Assembly: GCF_933775445.1 (NCBI RefSeq)
Contig: NC_065877.1
Location: forward strand, 18,290,001-18,354,000
From: Argentina anserina
Taxonomy: Eukaryota > Streptophyta > Magnoliopsida > Rosales > Rosaceae
Reading direction: 5' to 3'
DNA: 64,000 nt
The position numbers and the translations under genes were made by a program. The first letter of the stretch is position 1. Every line of letters starts with the position of its first letter. Under the pieces are notes generated by a model that worked only from the letters and a program-made list of their open reading frames with translations, did not search any database and was not told where the DNA came from. This document shows positions 52,539-64,000 of the stretch, in pieces.

Positions 52539-53700
52539 ATCATATTCATTCTAGGATAAAAACATTTGCCACAACAATATTGTCCCTCTATTTGCTGCCT
52601 CAGTTAATTTGTAGTTTTTAAATTTTTAACTTTTTTGTGGTCAATTCTAACTACAAATTTGTTTAGTAGGAATGCTTCAGCGCCTTTGATGCTCTTGATC
52701 ATAGCTAACACCTCTTTTATCACCAGTGGAATAGTTTAACTCTGCCGCATTAAACTTTCTTGATAGGAACTTGCAAATCTTTTCCTGATTGGTATCTGTG
52801 GTCATGGCTATAACTACTCCCGCCTAGTAATAATCATTTGCATCCGTCTACAAGATGATTAAGTCTCCTTCTTCCGCCAGCTGTAAGGGGGGTGGGGGGG
52901 TAGACTTTGGATTAACTCATTGATCTTTTTGACAATATTACTGTCATCTTCCATATAGCACCATTTCTTCTTGGAACTAGTTTTTTTTTTGTAAAAGTAA
53001 AGCAATAAGACCACTTACTTGACGGATAAAGTCTCTAGAACAGTTAACAACTCCTAAAAATCTTTGTAAGGATTTTGCATCAGGAATTTGATATGGGAAT
53101 TGGTTGATCTTCTTAACAATGTGTTCTTGGAGATGAATCTCTCCATATTTAACATGAATACCCAAAACGTTGATCTCTCATTTGACCAAATGTAACTTCT
53201 TTTGTCCCAAAATGATTCCTTTCTGGATAATGAGCTTGCAAACCTACTCCAGATGCTTCAGATGTTCATTCATAGTTCTTGAGAAGACTAAGATATCCTC
53301 TCTATAAACTATGCAAAAATCTGAATAGGGCTTAAAAATGTTGTTCATCTTCCTTCGAAAAATGGATGGAGCCTGCTTGAGACCAAACGATATAACCAAT
53401 CATTAGTAATGCCATTGCGGTGTTCCCAAAGCCGTTAAGGCTATGGAATCTGGGTACATTTTAACTTGCTAGAATCTTGAATTAGCATCAAACTTAGAAA
53501 ATATTTTAGCTCCTTTGAGACGATTTATGAGGATCCTCACTTGAGCTATCTAATAACCGTCTTCGACAGTTTTTTTGTAAACATCTAAAACTTATCACAT
53601 TTTAAACCAACTCGTGAGTTTGATATTATGTGGTTCTGTGATCATTCTCTGGTTTGGATCCCCAACTTGTAAAGGTACCATTTTGCTCTATAGTACTAAC
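52539..53700 (-). pseudogene. Endogenous pararetrovirus (Caulimoviridae): RT and RNase H remnant
   Basis: Reading down the minus strand there is an RT palm region with the catalytic YxDD position altered to YRED (about 53.31 kb), an RT connection segment containing DAKSLQRFLGVVN (52977-53165), then an RNase H-like segment beginning with a TDANDYY motif (about 52.85 kb). The spacing and motif forms fit caulimovirids better than Ty3 elements. Several stops and frameshifts separate the pieces; the upstream movement, coat and protease parts were not found. It is a non-functional genomic fossil. Confidence 0.7.
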
Positions 53701-54345
53701 TATTGTTCACAGTGTTTTTATTGATGAGCAATTCTAATGCTTCCGTCAGTTATGGTCATATTGACTAGTTTTGTCTAGACTTTAAGGTCAAGAGATTTGC
53801 AATTCTTTTTGTTGGCTCATAGGGGTGTGTTATCATGATATGCTTACTGAATAATGTTTTTTGACCTCTTGATTAATAAAAAAAAATATTTACCAACAAA
53901 ATTAGTTGAAATACGAACATTGTAATAGATTCGTCTCTAGTTTTCTTGTACCAAATTCAACACATTTATAAATTCCATAAAATTCTCTATCTTTTATGTC
54001 CTAAAAGGAAAGAAAAAGTGATCACTTCCAAGAAAAAAAATCATAGTTTCGATCTATTATGTATGATACAAAAGATTGCACAACTGTTGTTCCCCAAAAT
54101 AGTTGGTATAATATGAGGAATATTAATATGTAATCAACCTACATAAGCCTTCTATTGAAAGAAATGATCAAATGAATTAGCTAATTAACATTATGTGGGG
54201 CTTAATACTGCCTGTAAGGCAATTACAAAAAATGATGTACATAAATGCTCTTTCTTACTTTATGCTGCTGCTGAACAAGGAAACAAGGAAGTTGTAAAGT
54301 TCAATCCAACATTTTGCATTATACATGAGATGTAGGATCAAGTCA
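53701..54345. other. AT-rich spacer downstream of PIP5K
   Basis: Contains the probable 3' untranslated region of the minus-strand PIP5K gene directly below 54346. Nothing else was recognised. Confidence 0.4.
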
Positions 54346-57300
54346 TTATGGACTGTCTTCGGTGAATACTCTATATATGAAATCGCGAAAACGCCTCGAA
54401 TATTGTCTAGGATCAACTGCTGATATAGAAGTTGGGTCATATTGGATTGACTTATAAGCATGCTCAAGTTTCTTGCTAATATCATAGTCTTGAAGTATGT
54501 CTATGATCCCAAAAAACATTATAACTTCATAATACTCTCCTGTTGGATCTCCTACGACCTGGAGCTCACAATCACTTTTTCTCTCAGTCTTCTCTACTCG
54601 TGCTGGCATGTTTAAACCAAGTTTGATACTCGCCCATCTGCGCAAAATAATATACCAATATTTGTTTAAGACTAGCTAACTTCCTCCCTATAAGAATATA
54701 TATATATATATATATTATATTATATTATATTATGTTTGCATATTTGTAAGTATATAGATAATATTAATATACTATTATTACCTGGATGGATCTAAAAAAA
54801 GAAGTTGATCCATATCTGCTCGGGAAAGTGTGCGAGTTCCATCAGCTTCATTATCACCTGCGGTACATAGATGTACATTGTGAACAAACTCTTGTGTATA
54901 TATAACATGATAAATCAAATAACACACACAATTATATATATATATATATATATAAACATATATAGGAATTAAGGATTTAAGATAGAGATTAGTAATAACC
55001 AGTAGGAATAAGAGCTCCAGATGAAACTAGATCCCCAGCAGCTGATGTATTTCTAAAATGAAGACCAACTAACAGACTATAATCCATTATTCTCTCTTGT
55101 TCAAGAAACTCACAATCTCTATCAATTTGCCTGCATACATGCTTCTATACATTAGTATATATATATATATATATATAATGTAAAGATCTAACAAATGAAA
55201 AGAAAAGAATATATAAAATGCTAAAATACTTTTATTTCTCATTTGTATGCCAAAAAAAAATAAAAAGGATTGTCAACTCAAATAGTAGATGTTGCGAAAT
55301 GTTAGTAGAATCTGAAATAAGAAACAACAAATTAAAAAACAAAAACTAGTTTGATCACCTGCAAAACTCTTGAAACCATGACTTTTGGAGTCGAAATATA
55401 AAGTTTAGATCAAGGTCTTTAAGTATGGTCATTTCATCAATTTCTGTCTCAGCCTTATCTGTCGTTCGACCAAGGGAAGATCCCTTCAAGTCAAAACGTC
55501 GATGAATGGAGTATTCGGAACAAAAAAGATTTCCCATAATGATAAATCGCACCTGATTCATTGTCAGACATATATATAAATCATATCATAACTAGCTAAC
55601 TTTTGAATGCTCAACTAATTTAACGTTTGTCAAAGCTATATATAAGTTTAATAATACTTGAACAAAATACCTTTTTTTGAATAGGTTGCCCAGTTAGCTT
55701 TACACAGTGTAGACCATAAAATTTAGTGACTAGTGTGTTCTCATATGCTCGAACATGGTTGTAATAGGCAGATAACATCCTTATAAGAACCTTCAACATG
55801 GAATGTAATTAGGCAGTACTAGTAGTGTTTTTGGAAATAATATTATTATACAATGAATGAATAAGTACAATTAACATCTAAAGAACTCACTTTTACTTCT
55901 GCCTTCCTCATTGTTTTTATCATGTATTGGTCATCATTAGTCAAGTAAAAGAAGCTACCACTTTTACCCGGAGAAGAAAGTTCCCGAAGCGCATCATTTC
56001 CACAGATTGAGAGCATATAGTCAGCTGCATCCACTTTGAACAACTTCCTAAGAGTTCTGCAAATTTTCAATTATAATGTCAAATTTTTCTTTTGAAAATT
56101 AACTGGAAGTGGATTGATGTAGTACAAAATAGCAGTGTAGACCTAATTAGTTAACTAGTGGTTGATTAATGCTTAAACAAACAAATTTAACAACCTTAGC
56201 TACTAAGGTTAGACCTAGTTACCTGAAGACTAATGGACAATAATCTTTCCATTTAAACTCACAAGATTGGTGTGGTGGAGTGTATTTGGACCCCTCAGGA
56301 GGAAATCTTGTCCAATATTTTTCTTTGGGGTCGAAAGCAGAAGGCTTTAAATCAGGGGATCCGGAGGGACCTGGTCTTCCAACAGAATGCCTGTGTGAAA
56401 TAATTAACAATACATAATCCAAACGAGATAAGTTATACTACTTGATAAGTACACGTGGAAACTTCAAGTGATGACCTTATAATAAGGATTTGGTGAACAC
56501 TTTCAAATGAGTCGTGGGATGATATACACATTGGAAGTAAAAAAATATCAATTAAACTCTAAAGCATTCATCTAACTCCATCATTTGAAAGTCACGACCT
56601 GAGTCCTTATTATAAGGACCTCATTGGAAACTTCCCCTAAGTGGACATATTATGATAAAAACATTAATCATTCAATACCTAATTCCAAGCTGCAAATTGA
56701 GCATCAGTTCATAATTTTTATGGCCCTTGCTAATGGTATCCCCTTGTCTCCTACATGTCTTAGGTACCTTCATTTGGCCCATTTCTTCAACACTTACATG
56801 ACCTAGAAAATCATGATCATCTAGTTGATCTCTACCAACAGTTGAAGCTCTATCACCAAGGTCGTCATTGGTTCCACCATCCCACATTTGCAACCTATCT
56901 AACGGTCTCTCGAACCCTACACTCACCCTTCCATCTACTGACATCCTTCTCGGCTTTACCCCATTTCCCTTAGCTGACCTCCAAACTGCAAGCTTTTTCT
57001 GTGATGGTAGAATTGAAACTTTCTCTCCAGGACAAATCTTACAATCTTTTAAATCAATGTTATATACATCTTGCGGATTCCATTCGAGATTGGCGTCTGC
57101 AGATGATTGAGATGAATAATATGTACCATTTTGCTCACTTGGGTCCTTACTCCAATTCCCCACATAAAGACTCCCATCATTCCATTTGAAATTACCATTT
57201 CCTTTAGGCATAGATTCTTCCCAATTTCCATCGTACCTATTTCCATTACTCCAAACAAATGTTCCTTTCCCATAAATCTCTCCATTCTTCCATTCTCCAA

Positions 57301-57865
57301 TATAATGATTACCATTTGTCCACTGATACTTTCCATGGCCGTCTTGGAGCCCTCTTCGCCATTCACCTTCGTACCAGTCTCCATTGGAATAACTCTTGGC
57401 ACCATGGCCATGCTTTAAATTCATAACCCATTGTCCCTTATAGGTATCACCATTGGCACCTGTGTATGTACCATTGCCATCCATATAACCGCTCTTAAAC
57501 TCACCTTCATAGGTCGCCCCAGATGGCCAGCTAAACCTGCCCTTCCCCATAGTTTTTCCTTTAAACCATTCTCCTACGTACATGCACCCATCCGTCCACA
57601 AATACTTGCCTTGACCATGAGGAAAATTTTCACACCATTGTCCGGTGTAGTAGTCTCCATTCGCAAGAATCTTGTCTGCATTGTATATCATATCCTCATG
57701 ACCATAATCACTATCGTCGCTACTATGATCATGATCACTATTGTCATGATCATGGTCATGGTCGATGGACAATCCAAATATACTATTTGCACGTTTTCTT
57801 GCAGCTTGCGTTTTGCGAACTGTGGCCTCCCATGCCTTAAAAACAGTACTACTCTCTTTGCTCAT
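54346..57865 (-). CDS. PIP5K: Phosphatidylinositol 4-phosphate 5-kinase with MORN repeats (PIP5K4/5 type)
   Basis: It makes PI(4,5)P2 at the plasma membrane from PI4P and ATP. Eight coding exons: 56679-57865, 56223-56390, 55891-56056, 55671-55790, 55359-55552, 55000-55130, 54782-54857, 54346-54637. They total 2334 bp (777 codons plus stop), all GT-AG and in phase. Exon 1 carries the N-terminus [20 protein letters not shown], an acidic histidine-aspartate run and eight MORN repeats (NGDYYTGQW to DGSLYVGNW), then a linker with [13 protein letters not shown]. The kinase has SGKSG-less PIPK motifs: [24 protein letters not shown] (ATP lysine), [30 protein letters not shown] and [16 protein letters not shown] near the C-terminus. 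The start is the first ATG, preceded by an acceptor-like ATTGCAG at about 57.89 kb, so a leader intron is likely. Overall sequence is closest to Arabidopsis PIP5K4/5, which act in pollen-tube tip growth. No breaks were seen. Confidence 0.96.
54690..55180. repeat. TA microsatellites in PIP5K introns
   Basis: Short (TA)n tracts occur at about 54692-54712, 54934-54953 and 55156-55177, one in each of three successive introns. They are likely length-variable and have no coding effect. Confidence 0.8.
56455..56640. mobile_element. Small MITE in PIP5K intron 1
   Basis: GTGGAAACTTCAAGTGATGACCT faces its inverted partner ending CATTGGAAACTTCCCC, each carrying CCTTATAATAAGGA, itself a palindrome. Flanks TAAGTACAC and TAAGTGGAC agree at 7 of 9 positions, suggesting an old 9-bp target duplication and a Mutator-like origin. 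It lies between exons 1 and 2 and does not touch splice sites. Confidence 0.65.
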
Positions 57866-59690
57866 TTGATCAACCTATTGATTTGTCTGCAATAACACGA
57901 ATATTATACTCTAGTTTTTCAGCTTTTCATGCCTATGTACTTTTGTTTGTACATTAATCAATATGTAACAACATTTTTTAAACAATAACTAATTCAGAAT
58001 ATCTAATACAATGTAAAGCTTATTCCAGAGATTGATTAGAACAATCAATCAAGTAACCCAAACAAGATGAAGAAAATGAATTAATGAAATAAATCAACTG
58101 GAAAGATTTAAGCGATAGATCAAGTAACATGATGATCACAAAGAGAAAGAAAGCATATAACTTATCTAAAACACAGAAAATTTATTATGGTTATTTCTAG
58201 AAAGAAGTTGAGCGGAAGGAAAAATTGCAACAAATGAAGTGCCTTTCTTGTTTGCCTCAATTCTTTCTTCTTCTTTTTTCTTTACAAAATTGGTGGTTTA
58301 ATTTTGCTTGTTTGACAAGTGGTGTACTTATTTCCCTAAACTCAACGGTTGAGACGACCGGGGTTGTCGCATGCAACTCTCAACCTAATTAATTGAAGGA
58401 ACATCCCTAGTTTTTATGGTCCTAGCTATTAAATGCTTGATTATTTTTGTTCAATCTAAATAAAATTGGTTAGGAAAATTTTGTAGTACATACGTTTATA
58501 CCTAAACAAGTAGGACTTAATTTCCCCATGTGAATTTGTGAATTATATATCTTTAACTTAATATAGAGTGATTTGTGGTTAATATGGCTATAATACCCAA
58601 GTGTTTGAAACTTATTTTTCTCTATAATGATTTTTCGTAGTTTGTGGTTGTGAGTCATTCTCGTTCATCTCCTAAAATTGCTTGGAGCCAAATATTTAGA
58701 GACAATTATGTAGGTAGGGATGAGAAAGTATCAACATAAAGGATCATCATGCTCATGCACTATCCACTCTATTACTTATATATATACAAAGTTGAAACTA
58801 CCAATAACAATTTTCTTATTGTATGCAAATAACATCGATTGATATGCATTTATTTAAACTTAAATCGTTTTACTACAAAATATCAAAGTATGCAAATTGT
58901 AATTTTTTGTTTGTAAAACTTTGAAGTTATATCGTCATCGAGTGTAACATTTAACAATTTCCTATATTTTTTTGCAAAGAATAATAATTTGTTAACCTAC
59001 ATTTTATTTGGGGTTGGAGTCGGGGTTAAATTTTGTATTGTTCTAAAATTATCGGATCCAAGGGTTAAGGGTGAGAGTTAATCAACTTTGAGCATCTTTA
59101 TGACTTATCCGAACTCTATCTTCATTTTTATTTCTTTAATTAGGAATTACATGTCAACATGTTAATAAACACAGCTTTCCACTAAGGGATTTTTTTAATC
59201 TATTAGAGCATCTCCAATCAATTAATTATTTAGGACATATCAACATATATACCAACTATAATTGACTAGCAAATTTCTTTCATGTGGAATAGGCAAACAC
59301 ACGTGGAGCCAGGTCTATTTGACATAAAGACCTGTATAGTCAAATTTGACACACCCAAGCTCTATAGCCATTTCTTAGCATCCATCTTACTCACCCCTTC
59401 CTCCTCTACATATTGATGTCTTTCAAACATACAAACACCCACGTTCTCTTCAAATTGAGAATTGAAGTAGTGATGTAATGATTCGTGTTTAAACTTTTAA
59501 TTTTATGTGTTTAAACTTTTAATTTTTATGTGTTTAAACTTTTAATTTTATTTTTCTTTTATTTAATTATGTCTTCTTTTGATAGACAATTTTTTTTTAA
59601 TTTTTCTTTAAAAAAATGATGAAGTCATTTTGTTTAGTTTGGTTGGTCTTTTTTTTTTAGACAAAAAAAGGGCTAGAGCCCTGATAGTGG
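57866..59690. other. PIP5K upstream region and intergenic DNA
   Basis: Just above the start codon there is an acceptor-like TATTGCAG (minus strand, about 57.89 kb), so part of this stretch is probably a leader intron and promoter. At about 59.21 kb TTAGAGCATCTCCAATCA resembles one end of the Harbinger-like family seen at 43.7 kb; no partner end was found. No further gene. Confidence 0.4.
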
Positions 59691-59889
59691 GAAGTTTTGT
59701 ATTGCCGAGTAGCTTCAGGGGATAGAGAGAGCTCTAGAGTTTTGGAGGATTGGGAGGAAAGTTAAGGACTCACCTTGCAGCAAATGGTTAGAGGTGAGTT
59801 AAGGTTACAAAATTCTTAGCCAACGTTATTGCCTTATAATTTCTTCATCTTGGTTTCATAGTGTTTGATTTGTAGGGTTGTTGGGATGC

Positions 59890-61690
59890 CATTGAGTTGC
59901 ATATTAGTCATCTGTTATCGGTTGTATTATGTTTTACAAATTTGAACCAGGGTTGCCCAATTGACAGCTTCCTCATCCCCCGTATAGACCAGCTCGTTGA
60001 TGCCACAACCAGATTCGATCTTTTAAGCTTCTTGGACGCCTACTCCGGCTATAATCAAATCAAGATGCACCCAGATGATTAAGAATATACTGCTTTTATG
60101 ACTGAGAAGGTTTATATGGCTACTAGGTCATGTCATTCGAACTGAAAAATGTCGGGGCGACATATCAGAGGGGTGTCACCCGAATGTTTGAGCAAGAAAT
60201 TGCCAGACTGTGGAAGTCTATGTGGACGACATGGTCATAAAAAGTGAAACTGCCGCCAGACATATCGCCAACTTCGATAAGATTCTTTCCATACTTCTCT
60301 GCCATGCATGCGGTTGAACCTTGCTAAGTGTGTGCTAGATGTGGCCAGAGGAAAATTCTTAGGGTTCATGGTCAGTGAACGAGTCATTTAGGCCAATCTG
60401 GAAAAAGGTATAGGCTATATTAAACATGGCGTCCCGATGACTAAAGGGTCCAATGCCTCATGGACCGAGTAGTAGCTCTGGCCTGGTTCATTTCTTGCAC
60501 ACAGACAAGTGTGCAATTTGTTTTCCAAATTCTCTTAACTTAGCACCGAGGGAAAATAACCTACGGCCTGGAATAGGAAGAAGCTTTCCTCCACCTAAAA
60601 AATACCTTGTCTCTATCCCAGAACTGTCCACTCTGGAATCTTGGTAAGTTTTGTTCTTATACTTGGCAGTCTCCCAAACAGCGGTAAGCACCGCCCTAGT
60701 CTGCAGAGAGGACATCAAGGAGCTCCCAGTATACTATAGCAGGAAGGGTTTGAACGAAGTCGGAGACTTTGCCAATACTTCTAGGCCCACAGGGCCCACA
60801 CTATCCATGTTCTCACAAATCAGCCGCTTTGGCAGGTCCTCCAGAAACTAGAGACCCTCTTGCCGGTTGGTAAAATGGGTCGTCGAGCTTGAGGAATTTG
60901 ATATTCACTTCAAGGCTAGAACGGCGCTGACAGGCAGCGGCTGATTTCATAACCGAGTTTATTCCACTGGAAGAAGGCCCGGTAGAGACCACCACCGCAG
61001 TCACTAACCCGACGTTCACTTGAAATCTGTACGTTGATGACTCCGCCCACAAAACATCTAGTGGTGCCGGTACTATTATCGCAGATTCAGAGGGAAACAA
61101 ATATCCTTATGCCCTGAGATTTGACTTTCATGTGTCTAACAATATCGTGAAAATGAGGCCTTGCTCACCGGGATCCACCTGTGTCGCGAACTGGGCGCTG
61201 CGAATGTCCCCCTTTTCAGTGACTCCCAATTGGTGGTCAAACAAGTCAGGGGGGGGGGGACTATCACTCTAATCATCCCCATCTTGTCTCCTATTCAATT
61301 TGGTCGGGTCATTGCTCCAAAAGTTTGACTCATTCGAGCTCAACTAGATACCTCGTGCTAAAAATGCCAGGGTGTGTGCATTGGCGCGGTTAACCACATC
61401 GAAACCTCCGGACGTCCTTGTCGAAACCTTGGACAAGCCCAACATCTCATCGAGAAGCTTTACTCTGAGATATTTGTAGTCGAGCAGCTTCCACCACTGT
61501 CATGGATTGACCCTTTCATTGAGCACTTGACAAAGGGGAAGTTGCCGGAGGACAAATCTGAAGCAAAACGCCTGCAACACAAAGCCACTCTCTACATGGA
61601 CTAGGACAACTGCCTCTATCGGAGTGGACAGTCATTCACTCAACTTAAGTGTCTCACCCCGGAACAAGAACACTAAGTGTTGACATCTCT
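59890..61690 (+). mobile_element. Ty3-type retrotransposon pol remnant: RT, RNase H, start of integrase
   Basis: The plus-strand frames contain the RT segment PRIDQLVDATTRFDLLSFLD followed by AYSGYNQIKMHPDD (59.94-60.08 kb), a remnant of the YVDD region (GTCTATGTGGACGACATGG at about 60.21 kb), an RNase H-like segment LYVDDSAHKTSSGAGTIIAD (about 61.03-61.09 kb) and a pre-integrase stretch with LIEKLYSEIFVVEQLPPLSW (61.37-61.6 kb). Stops and shifts occur every 50-150 bp. The extra RNase H form suggests the Tat-like lineage, tentatively. The element continues after a solo LTR insertion. Confidence 0.8.
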
Positions 61691-62288
61691 TGTCACGCCC
61701 CTGACCCGATGTCAGTGGAATACAAATATTTGACGCTGGATCCGAGGCGCGAGCGTAAAAAGTAAAATAAAATTAAAATACATTTATTGAAATCCTTATA
61801 TAACAAAATAATGGTAATAACAAAATGTATTACAAAGAAAATAACTCCTCGTGTTCTATCTAACTCGACTCTTTGTAAATCCCTTTAACTCTTGTATACG
61901 GAGGTGGAATTGCCGAAACGTAACTGTTAGTCATCTCACTAAACGTGTCGTACCTCGTAACCACCTGATCAATAAATCTCTAGGGGTTAGCTTACGGTCA
62001 ATAGGGCCAACCTCTTTAATTATCCTAAACTATATTATCAAGTAGGATATCATACAAACTTGTAAAAACCATTAAATAGCTCTGATGTCCAAATGATGTT
62101 ATGTAAAATCCTATGAACTCGTAACGATATCTAGTTTGTTATACGCACACATAAGTTCGAATTTGACAAACTAATATTTTGAATTTATTTTGGAAAAGCT
62201 GAAAAGGGTTACAAGAATAAGAAATTAACATGAAATAGCTCAAAATTAATTTTCCTTTTAAAAATAGAAATCTAAATTTTTGGTTACA
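61691..62288. mobile_element. Solo LTR (598 bp) inside the Ty3-type integrase, with 5-bp target duplication
   Basis: It begins TGTCACGCCCCTGACCCG and ends TTTTTGGTTACA, giving TG...CA ends. TCTCT flanks it on both sides (61686-61690 and 62289-62293). Inside it is AT-rich and non-coding, whereas the integrase reading resumes after it. The opening TGTCACGCCCC resembles starts of plant Ty3-type LTRs. Confidence 0.9.
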
Positions 62289-62293
62289 TCTCT

Positions 62294-63390
62294 ACATAGT
62301 GGTGTGTGTGGGAATGACGCCAGAGCGAGGAACTTGGCCTTCAAGGCACTTTAGACATAATATAACTGGCCTACCATGAAGGCGGATTCGAAGGCTATAG
62401 TCGATTAATGCACACAATATCACCAATACAGCAACTACAACAACAAGCCATCAGTCCCTATCTCTATCATTGTTTCTTCGGTTCCTTTTGCACAGTTGGG
62501 ACTATACATGATTGGGGAATTGCCAACTTCCCCGGGACAATTTCAGTATGCCATCGTCGCGGTCAACAACTACACCTAGTGGATTGAGGCTGAGCCTATG
62601 GCCAAGATCACCACAAACTATATAATTAGTTTCCTTTGGCACTCCATCTACTATCGCTTCGACATTCCCCATGCGTTCCTCATGGACAATGGCTTGTAGT
62701 TCAATAATGAAAAGTTTTGCCACTTTGCCCGGGATAATGGCACCACCATCTTATATACTTTCCCGGCCCATCCCCAGACCAACGGTCAGGTAGAAGCCAT
62801 CAACAAGCTTATCAAGCGATATTTGAAGAAGCGGCTGAATTATGCCACGAGTTTGTGGCCAAGAAACATCCAGAGGTCCTATGGGCACTCCGGACTACTC
62901 CCACGGAGGCAACATGACAATCCCAATTTCTCTGGCCTTTTGAACAAAAGCAGTGATCTCGGTTGAGAAGGAAGTTCTCACGGAGTGAGTTGCCGCCTTC
63001 GACCTAGACACAAATACAGCCGTCCTCCAACTTAACATGGATTTCCTCGAGGAAAGCTGGGATAAGGCACATCTCCGGAATATAAACCATAAATAGTGCA
63101 TCGCCCGACACAATAACAAAAAAAGTACTGCTACGAAACATCGCCACAGATGATTGGGTCATGAAAGCGGCCATCCCCAAACCGTTAGTACTCAAGCCCA
63201 AGTGGGAAGGCCATTACGAGATTGTTAGTTGCACCGGGCCAGCCACGTTATACCTTAGGGACATTGATGGCCGCGACCTCCCCAAGTTTAGAACGCCCAG
63301 CAGCTCCATCTCTTCCCCAAAAAATATTGTCCGGATGGGAACGTGCCCAGTTTGTTCTTCACCAAGTTTATTTTTTCTAATGTGATCACC
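62294..63390 (+). mobile_element. Ty3-type retrotransposon remnant: integrase core and C-terminus
   Basis: The plus-strand frames continue the pol of 59.9-61.7 kb. They contain MIGELPTSPGQFQYAIVAVN, then WIEAEPMAKITT, the DNG segment FLMDNGL (about 62.68 kb), AHPQTNGQVEAINKLIKRYL (about 62.77-62.83 kb) and a C-terminal stretch with PLVLKPKWEGHYEIVSCTGP (about 63.18-63.24 kb). Several stops are present, including one within the integrase core, so it is inactive. No 3' LTR was identified before the window end. Confidence 0.82.
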
Positions 63391-64000
63391 ATTGTACTAT
63401 TTGTTTTACGGACTTAGTATATTATTAACATTATCAATAACATTGTCCATCAAGTTTATTTTCTCCAAGATTATTGCAAAACAATTCATTAATTTTTCGC
63501 TTCAGATTTGGGACAAAACAATTTCATGTCGAGTAAATCAATCACCACTTGGGATGCAATAATGGGGCTAAAACAAAAGTAATAACAATGATAAAGTAAG
63601 AAAACAGATTGTTAATTTCTCGGTCAAAGTAGAATTGATTTACACTTGCAAAAACAAAAAAGAGACGTGTTGTCCCTCCGACTCCAGCAACCTCACTTGC
63701 CGCCTAAACACCCGACCTCGACCAAATGCCTGCCCTGCCGCCATCTTCAGCCGCACAAGCAGACCCGTAGCTCCCCCTCGACCCATTGCTCTGACGGTTG
63801 CAGATGGTGACGGTGTTGCAGCCTGAGGCTGACCATGACCTCGCCCCTCTGTAAGAGCGTTGACCCGGGAAATGGTCCTTGGAGGCGGTACAGGCGGGTT
63901 ACGACTAGACCCTAAGTTGTAGCCTTACGCCCAATCCTAGGCCTTCTTCTTCTCCTCCACCACCCAGGCTGCTACCTTATAAAACTCGTCGCGCCCGAGA
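63391..64000. other. Unassigned, GC-richer toward the window end
   Basis: After about 63.65 kb the composition becomes GC-richer, with arginine- and proline-rich frames on the plus strand and glycine- and arginine-rich ones on the minus strand. This may be gag-like or other retroelement sequence continuing beyond the window. No domain could be named. Confidence 0.3.

Noticed and set aside
57049..57895. Plus- and minus-strand frames of 95-154 codons across the PIP5K MORN exon
   Set aside because: They are shadow frames of the MORN-repeat coding sequence, kept open by its repeated codon pattern.

Overview
The window is nuclear DNA from a flowering plant. It has intron-rich genes with GT-AG junctions, orthologues of plant-specific proteins (the CRINKLY4 receptor kinase ACR4, a MORN-repeat PIP5K), plant LINEs, Ty3-type remnants, an endogenous caulimovirid fragment, and hAT-, Mutator- and Harbinger-type MITEs. 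A eudicot is most likely; the family cannot be fixed from sequence alone.

Layout. (1) 1-19.1 kb, minus strand: a long AT-rich intron-like stretch scattered with short exon-like blocks. Two groups are clearly derived from the meiotic MutS homologue MSH5, but the C-terminal exons (12.26-12.87 kb) lie upstream of the N-terminal and middle exons (9.99-12.02 kb), so the order is permuted. The other blocks (18.9, 16.8, 14.0, 7.4, 7.0, 6.4, 5.4, 5.2, 2.7 kb) look like real exons but I do not recognise the protein. The stretch is full of local duplications. (2) 19.4-25.1 kb: nested LINEs, a plus-strand element split by a minus-strand head-to-tail LINE chimera. (3) 26.8-31.1 kb, plus: a GCN2 (eIF2alpha kinase) pseudogene whose RWD exons are fused by deletion to the kinase C-lobe exons. 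(4) 34.26 kb: a well-folded tRNA-Thr(UGU). (5) 34.6-37.4 kb, minus: an ACR4 gene with five frameshifts and one stop. (6) 37.4-50.9 kb: mostly transposon-derived, with several elements delimited exactly by target-site duplications. (7) 50.9-53.7 kb, minus: degraded endogenous pararetrovirus. (8) 54.3-57.9 kb, minus: the one fully intact large gene, an eight-exon PIP5K (777 codons) of the PIP5K4/5 type. (9) 59.9-63.4 kb, plus: decayed Ty3-type pol with a solo LTR inserted in its integrase.

The main theme is gene decay next to preserved function. PIP5K and the tRNA are intact, whereas MSH5, GCN2 and ACR4, normally conserved genes, are all broken. This points to a graveyard of duplicated gene copies rather than to general sequencing error, although the ACR4 homopolymer indels should be checked against reads. 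I did not find a convincing new molecular system; the most unusual structures are the permuted MSH5 fragments, the deletion-fused GCN2 and the poly(A)-less LINE chimera.
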